Assembly: GCA_955652245.1 (NCBI GenBank) | Contig: CATPAV010000150.1 | Coordinates: 1 to 10,718, forward strand | Source: an uncultured Candidatus Udaeobacter sp. | Lineage (GTDB): Bacteria; Verrucomicrobiota; Verrucomicrobiia; Chthoniobacterales; UBA10450 | Length of the DNA: 10,718 nucleotides | Direction: 5' to 3' | Part shown: positions 7,984-10,718 of the stretch, piece by piece | Position numbering within the stretch: the stretch's first letter is position 1 | Layout: every line of letters begins with the position of its first letter | Notes under the pieces: model-generated | What the model saw: only the letters and a program-made list of their open reading frames with translations | The model's database searches: none | Told to the model about the DNA's origin: nothing | Program-made: the position numbers and the translations under genes

Positions 7984-8157
7984 TTAGACGTGCCCGCCGC
8001 CGAGGTGCCCGCCGCCGAGGTGCCCGCCGCCGAGGTGCCCGCCGCCGAGGTGCCCGCCGCCGAGGGGGCCGCCACCTTTAGCGTCTTTTGCTGGCTTGAG
8101 GTCATGGACTTTGATCGCTTTTTTGTCTTTCTTTTGTTTCTTTGTTTTGTCTTGCAT
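7984..8157 (-). CDS. Small peptide precursor with GG leader motif and five LGGGH repeats
   Basis: A 57-residue gene product that I do not recognise as a named family. Residues 1-16 are extremely Lys-rich (MQDKTKKQKKDKKAIK). Then comes VHDLKPAKDAKGG (17-29), which shares D-L-x-P-x-x-D-x-x-G-G with the peptide encoded just upstream. The tail (30-57) is G-P, five exact LGGGH units and a final V: Gly- and His-rich, with no Cys. If a C39-type peptidase cuts after Gly29, the product would be 28 residues. Evidence that it is real: AAAGG at 8162-8166 lies 4 bases before the ATG and overlaps the stop of the previous gene; the leader motif is shared; and a terminator follows 9 bases after the TAA. Export through the nearby HlyD-type adaptor is an inference. 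Metal binding by the repeated His is possible but unproven. Confidence 0.82.
   Translation of the reverse strand: MQDKTKKQKKDKKAIKVHDLKPAKDAKGGGPLGGGHLGGGHLGGGHLGGGHLGGGHV
7990..8064 (-). repeat. Five perfect 15-bp tandem repeats inside the peptide gene
   Basis: The + strand unit GTGCCCGCCGCCGAG occurs five times without a single mismatch (7990-8004, 8005-8019, 8020-8034, 8035-8049, 8050-8064). A degenerate partial copy follows at 8065-8076. On the - strand each unit encodes Leu-Gly-Gly-Gly-His. Identity at all synonymous positions indicates recent expansion or ongoing slippage, so copy number may vary between strains. Confidence 0.97.
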
Positions 8158-8165
8158 ATTACCTT

Positions 8166-8342
8166 TCAGTTGTTTGTTGTTTGTGTTGTGTCAGTGGCAC
8201 CGAACAGCACTTGATGCCCGCCTGTAACGTCCTGTTTTGGAATCAGGTCATCCAGACGAATCAATTTCTCTTTTCTGCGCTTAGGCCTTTGATTCCCTGA
8301 CTCTCCGGCGGGCGCATTCTTTTTGTTCTTCGGTGCACTCAC
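8166..8342 (-). CDS. Small peptide precursor with GG leader motif and Thr/Asn-rich tail
   Basis: A 58-residue product from a GTG start at 8342 to the TGA at 8166-8168; I cannot assign it to a named family. The N-terminus is rich in Lys, Arg, Asn and Pro. It is followed by LIRLDDLIPKQDVTGG (27-42), which aligns with the sister peptide's leader: I, D-L, P, D and GG are identical and the basic and aliphatic positions are conserved. The tail after Gly42 is a 16-mer, HQVLFGATDTTQTTNN, with no Cys. A stop codon lies three codons before the GTG, so the only other start is an internal TTG at 8264, which would leave a 32-residue product. It is first in a two-gene unit: the next gene starts 8 bases after its stop, so translation is probably coupled. 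The likely role is a secreted peptide precursor. Start codon less certain than the frame. Confidence 0.72.
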   Translation of the reverse strand: MSAPKNKKNAPAGESGNQRPKRRKEKLIRLDDLIPKQDVTGGHQVLFGATDTTQTTNN

Positions 8343-8358
8343 TTTGGCTTTCTATATT

Positions 8359-8375
8359 ATCAGTATCCGTGCCAA
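8359..8375 (-). promoter_or_regulatory. Sigma-54-like promoter upstream of the peptide genes
   Basis: On the - strand, TTGGCACG (8375-8368) matches the sigma-54 -24 element exactly. At the correct spacing the -12 element reads CTGAT (8363-8359) instead of TTGC(A/T), matching 3 of 5 bases and missing the C of the key GC pair. Transcription would begin near 8348, only 6 bases before the GTG at 8342. Support comes from the sigma-54 activator gene immediately upstream. The weak -12 half keeps confidence moderate. Confidence 0.5.
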
Positions 8376-8406
8376 GTTTCACGAACCTTGATGGAATAAA
8401 AATGGT

Positions 8407-8445
8407 CGCTGCGTTTGTTATTAAACGAGAGGCACTTACGCAGCG
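8407..8445. promoter_or_regulatory. Inverted repeat, possible upstream activator site
   Basis: CGCTGCGT (8407-8414) and ACGCAGCG (8438-8445) form a perfect 8-bp inverted repeat with a 23-base spacer. Nested at its left arm, CGTTT (8412-8416) pairs with AAACG (8423-8427). The site lies about 60 to 100 bases upstream of the predicted sigma-54 start point, where enhancer-binding proteins commonly bind. A second inverted repeat, ATGAAC/GTTCAT, lies at 8482-8500 close to the regulator's stop. Binding by the neighbouring regulator is an inference. Confidence 0.35.
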
Positions 8446-8518
8446 CGTTTCTCATGAAAAAGAGCTGCCGTCACAAACGGGATGAACGCTTTAGGTTCAT
8501 TTCTGAGGCCACAGGTGC

Positions 8519-9544
8519 TTAATATTTAGACCGATCATGTATCACTTTTTGAGCGGCGTTTTGGAGATGGCGGGCAAGAGTCGCCCGAGAAATGGCGAGC
8601 AACTTCGCTGCGCGCCGCTGATTGCGATTTGCTTGCTCGTAAACGAATCGAACATGCCTTTTCACAGCACTCGCCAGCGAAAGATCGGTGCGTGGCTCTT
8701 TGTCGTTGTTTGAGAACGCACCAGCGCCAGGTCGCTCGCTCGCTCGCGAAGACTGCTCGGATTCGAGGTCCGGTGGGAAAACGACATGCTCCGGAAGAAT
8801 AACCGGCCCATTACAAAACAAAGTCATCGCTCGCACGGTGTGACTTAACTCCCGAAGGTTTCCACGCCATGCGTGGTGAAGCAATTTCTGCATGGCTTCA
8901 GGATGAATCGCGGTGATGTTTTTCCCTTCTTTCAGCCCGGCGGCTTTCAACTCCGCGGCGATCAATACCGGCAGTTCCTCCATGCGTTCCCGAAGCGGCG
9001 GAATGAGCAAGGTGAGGCCGTTCAATCGCTGATAAAGGTCCTCTCGAAATTTTCCCTGTCGCACCCGATCCCGCAGGGAGCAGTTTGACGCGCAGATGAT
9101 GCGCGCGTTAGAGGTGAGCAATCTTTCGGAGCCGAGCCGCTCAAATTCGCCGTACTCGAGCACGCGTAAAATTTTCACCTGAGCGAGTGGACTCATTTCC
9201 GAGATTTCGTCCAAAAAAAGTGTGCCGCCATCGGCCAGTTCGAATTTTCCTTTGACGCTTTGTTGCGCGCCTGTAAACGCGCCGCGCTCGTGACCGAATA
9301 GTTGGCTTTCGAGTAAGGTGTCGCTGATTGCTGACGCGTTGAATGCGATGAACGGTCCCTTTGCTCGCGCCGAGGAATTGTGGATCGCATGGGCGAGCAA
9401 AGTCTTTCCGGTGCCGGTCTCGCCAAGAAGGACAACTGGTACGTCCGTTTTCGCGGCAAGCGCTGCCAGTTGCAGACAACGCGCCATGGCCTCATTACTT
9501 GTGGTCAGGTCCTCTATTCTCAATCTGGAGAGCGGCTCTTGCAT
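8519..9544 (-). CDS. Sigma-54-dependent enhancer-binding regulator without sensor domain
   Basis: AAA+ transcription activator that remodels RNA polymerase-sigma-54. The 341-residue protein is almost entirely an AAA+ domain plus a DNA-binding tail: Walker A GETGTGKT (41-48), the sigma-54-contacting GAFTGA loop (88-93), Walker B GGTLFLDE (106-113), FREDLYQRLN (167-175) with the Arg finger region, and WRGNLREL (226-233). A hydrophilic linker (about 260-288) leads to a Fis-type helix-turn-helix (about 309-328, QRRAAKLLAISRATLARHLQ). There is no receiver, GAF or PAS domain: only about 15 residues precede the AAA+ fold. This PspF-like layout implies control by a partner protein or by expression level. 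The ATG at 9544 lies 13 bases after the adaptor gene's stop, so the two are co-transcribed. Its probable target is the sigma-54-like promoter of the peptide genes just downstream. Confidence 0.93.
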   Translation of the reverse strand: MQEPLSRLRIEDLTTSNEAMARCLQLAALAAKTDVPVVLLGETGTGKTLLAHAIHNSSARAKGPFIAFNASAISDTLLESQLFGHERGAFTGAQQSVKGKFELADGGTLFLDEISEMSPLAQVKILRVLEYGEFERLGSERLLTSNARIICASNCSLRDRVRQGKFREDLYQRLNGLTLLIPPLRERMEELPVLIAAELKAAGLKEGKNITAIHPEAMQKLLHHAWRGNLRELSHTVRAMTLFCNGPVILPEHVVFPPDLESEQSSRASERPGAGAFSNNDKEPRTDLSLASAVKRHVRFVYEQANRNQRRAAKLLAISRATLARHLQNAAQKVIHDRSKY

Positions 9545-9557
9545 TGTGATTCGCGAA

Positions 9558-10697
9558 TTATTGCCTCATGCTCTCGCGCAATTGCCGAATTGGTTCGAAT
9601 GCATATTCGATCAACGTCCGTCCACCGACGATGATGTGTGCGTCTCCTCGCATCCCCACCCGGAGAGGCAAAATTTGCCCTGGACGGGGGGAAATCACAG
9701 AACGATCCAGCGAGCCCAGCGCGACGAAATGCGAGCCATCACTGGTAGTGACAGTTGAGGGGCTAATCCAGTCGAGTTTGCCGGTTACCGCGCCATAACG
9801 CTGATAAGGGAATGCTTGGAAAAAGTACCGTATGCGCTGAGCGACGGCGAGCTTTGGAAGGCCAGCTTCGTTTAAGGTCATCCGGGCGCGCGTTTTCGCA
9901 TCTTTAGGAGCGAGCTGGCAAAGCACCTGGCCCTGTTGAACGACGCTGCCGGCGGTTCGTTGATCCATTGAAATGATCACCCCTTCATAGGGACTGCGAA
10001 CCGTAAGCAAGTTTTGCTGCGTATTTTCCAAGTCTGCCTTCAAAGCTCCGATCCGCATTTTTAACTTTTCTATTTCCGCTTGTTGCTCGCCGCGCTGTCT
10101 CTGTCGCTCTGTCTCCATTCGCTCCCGATCGAGGTTCACCTGCTGAACGGTTCTCTGGGCTACGCTGAAATCTTTTTCCGATCCGGCCAGATCGAGCTTT
10201 AGTTTGACGAGATCAACTTCCGAAATGCCGCCTTTTTGGGCAAGCTTTTCCATGCGCGTAACGAGATCGCGACTCGTCGTCGCGTGATTTTCGCGGAATT
10301 TCACTTCGCTTTTCGCTTGCTCGATTTCAGCCTTTTTGATGTTCAGCTGCGCAGCGTATGCAGTATCACTTTGGATGAGGCTCTCTTCTTTACTGCGTAA
10401 ATCTTCCGTCAGCGTTCGAAATTGGGTGTCCCAGCCGCGAATCTCGTCAGAACGCAAAACGAATAGCTCCTCGCCGTTTTTTACAGTTTGACCTTCGCCC
10501 ACCGCGACACGGCTAATTATGGCTTGGTGCGGCGCCTGAATCGGATCGGCGCCCGTGGCGGGGATCAGCACAAATGGGCAGCGCACGGTCTCCGGTAGGC
10601 GCATAACAATCGCGATAAGAAGCGCAAAAAGAAACGCTCCCATCAATAGCCATGCCGTCGAACGAATGATCCATGGCGGCGGTTCTTGCGGCGCCAT
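9558..10697 (-). CDS. HlyD/CvaA-type membrane-fusion (periplasmic adaptor) protein
   Basis: Adaptor linking an inner-membrane ABC exporter to an outer-membrane channel, as in type I and double-glycine peptide secretion. From the ATG at 10697 it has 379 residues: a short cytoplasmic N-terminus, one transmembrane helix (about 10-32), and a first lipoyl-like half around IQAPHQAIISRVAVGEGQTVKNGEELFVL (53-81). A long charged coiled coil follows (about 90-230), then the second lipoyl half (TVRSPYEGVIISMDQRTAGSVVQQGQVL) and a beta-barrel region. FQAFPYQRYGAVTGKLDWIS and the ending IEYAFEPIRQLRESM resemble adaptors of colicin V and bacteriocin exporters. The frame stays open upstream of 10697 to the window edge, so the true start could lie outside. 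It is first in the visible - strand unit, ahead of the regulator. No transporter is in view; one is expected beyond the edge. Confidence 0.9.
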   Translation of the reverse strand: MAPQEPPPWIIRSTAWLLMGAFLFALLIAIVMRLPETVRCPFVLIPATGADPIQAPHQAIISRVAVGEGQTVKNGEELFVLRSDEIRGWDTQFRTLTEDLRSKEESLIQSDTAYAAQLNIKKAEIEQAKSEVKFRENHATTSRDLVTRMEKLAQKGGISEVDLVKLKLDLAGSEKDFSVAQRTVQQVNLDRERMETERQRQRGEQQAEIEKLKMRIGALKADLENTQQNLLTVRSPYEGVIISMDQRTAGSVVQQGQVLCQLAPKDAKTRARMTLNEAGLPKLAVAQRIRYFFQAFPYQRYGAVTGKLDWISPSTVTTSDGSHFVALGSLDRSVISPRPGQILPLRVGMRGDAHIIVGGRTLIEYAFEPIRQLRESMRQ

Positions 10698-10718
10698 TTC
10701 GGATTCCGCATCGATGGA

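Noticed and set aside
7899..8214. Long + strand frames across the 15-bp repeats, encoding Arg/Gly/Ala or Pro/Ala/Glu/Val repeats
   Set aside because: They run through the terminator or lack a start signal. The - strand frame has a Shine-Dalgarno sequence, a leader shared with its neighbour and a terminator right after its stop.
8191..8215. A + strand TGGCAC that resembles a sigma-54 -24 element
   Set aside because: No GC at the required spacing, and it points away from the peptide genes with no + strand gene to drive.
8374..8455. Short - strand ORF starting at an ATG in the regulator-peptide gap (32 codons)
   Set aside because: No GG leader motif, no convincing ribosome site, and it overlaps the candidate promoter and inverted repeat.
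8457..8500. Possible terminator after the sigma-54 regulator on the - strand
   Set aside because: The ATGAAC/GTTCAT hairpin has no T-run directly after it, and the T5 further on is preceded only by a 4-bp stem; too weak to call.
1..10718. CRISPR arrays, tRNA or rRNA genes, transposases, integrases and attachment sites
   Set aside because: None seen. The only tandem repeat is the coding 15-bp repeat, which has no spacers.

Overview
The window reads like a moderately GC-rich Gram-negative bacterial chromosome. My best guess is a soil verrucomicrobium, from the overall gene style and the peptide type at the right end. No rRNA or other marker is present to confirm this, so the assignment is an inference.

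Left and centre (1 to about 7900) are housekeeping genes. On the + strand there is the 3' part of msrA (methionine sulfoxide repair), then a 6-phosphogluconolactonase gene 12 bases later (NADPH supply). A small zinc-ribbon membrane protein lies on the - strand, divergent from a Nif3/YbgI-type dinuclear-metal protein. The + strand continues with MurJ, the lipid II flippase. A PLP-dependent trans-sulfuration enzyme (cystathionine gamma-synthase type) faces MurJ on the - strand, and a strong inverted repeat separates the two. Divergent from it on the + strand is a Glu/Leu-type dehydrogenase followed 6 bases later by an aldose-1-epimerase-like gene. A two-way rho-independent terminator at 7931-7974 closes this block.

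The right end (7984-10718), read on the - strand, is a separate locus and the most interesting part. Its order is: a HlyD/CvaA-type membrane-fusion protein at the window edge; a sigma-54 enhancer-binding regulator with no N-terminal sensor domain; a 174-base gap with a sigma-54-like promoter and inverted repeats; and two very small genes missed by simple ORF length cut-offs. The small genes encode lysine-rich peptides of 58 and 57 residues. Both contain the same element, a D-L-x-P-x-x-D-x-x-G-G motif, followed by unrelated tails: a Thr/Asn-rich 16-mer and a Gly/His-rich tail with five exact LGGGH repeats. The second gene begins 8 bases after the stop of the first, with a Shine-Dalgarno sequence overlapping that stop.

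The simplest reading is a double-glycine-leader peptide export system. Two precursors would be switched on by the neighbouring sigma-54 regulator and exported through an ABC transporter plus the HlyD-type adaptor. The transporter and leader peptidase are not in the window and would be expected just beyond its right edge. I do not recognise either peptide as a named family.
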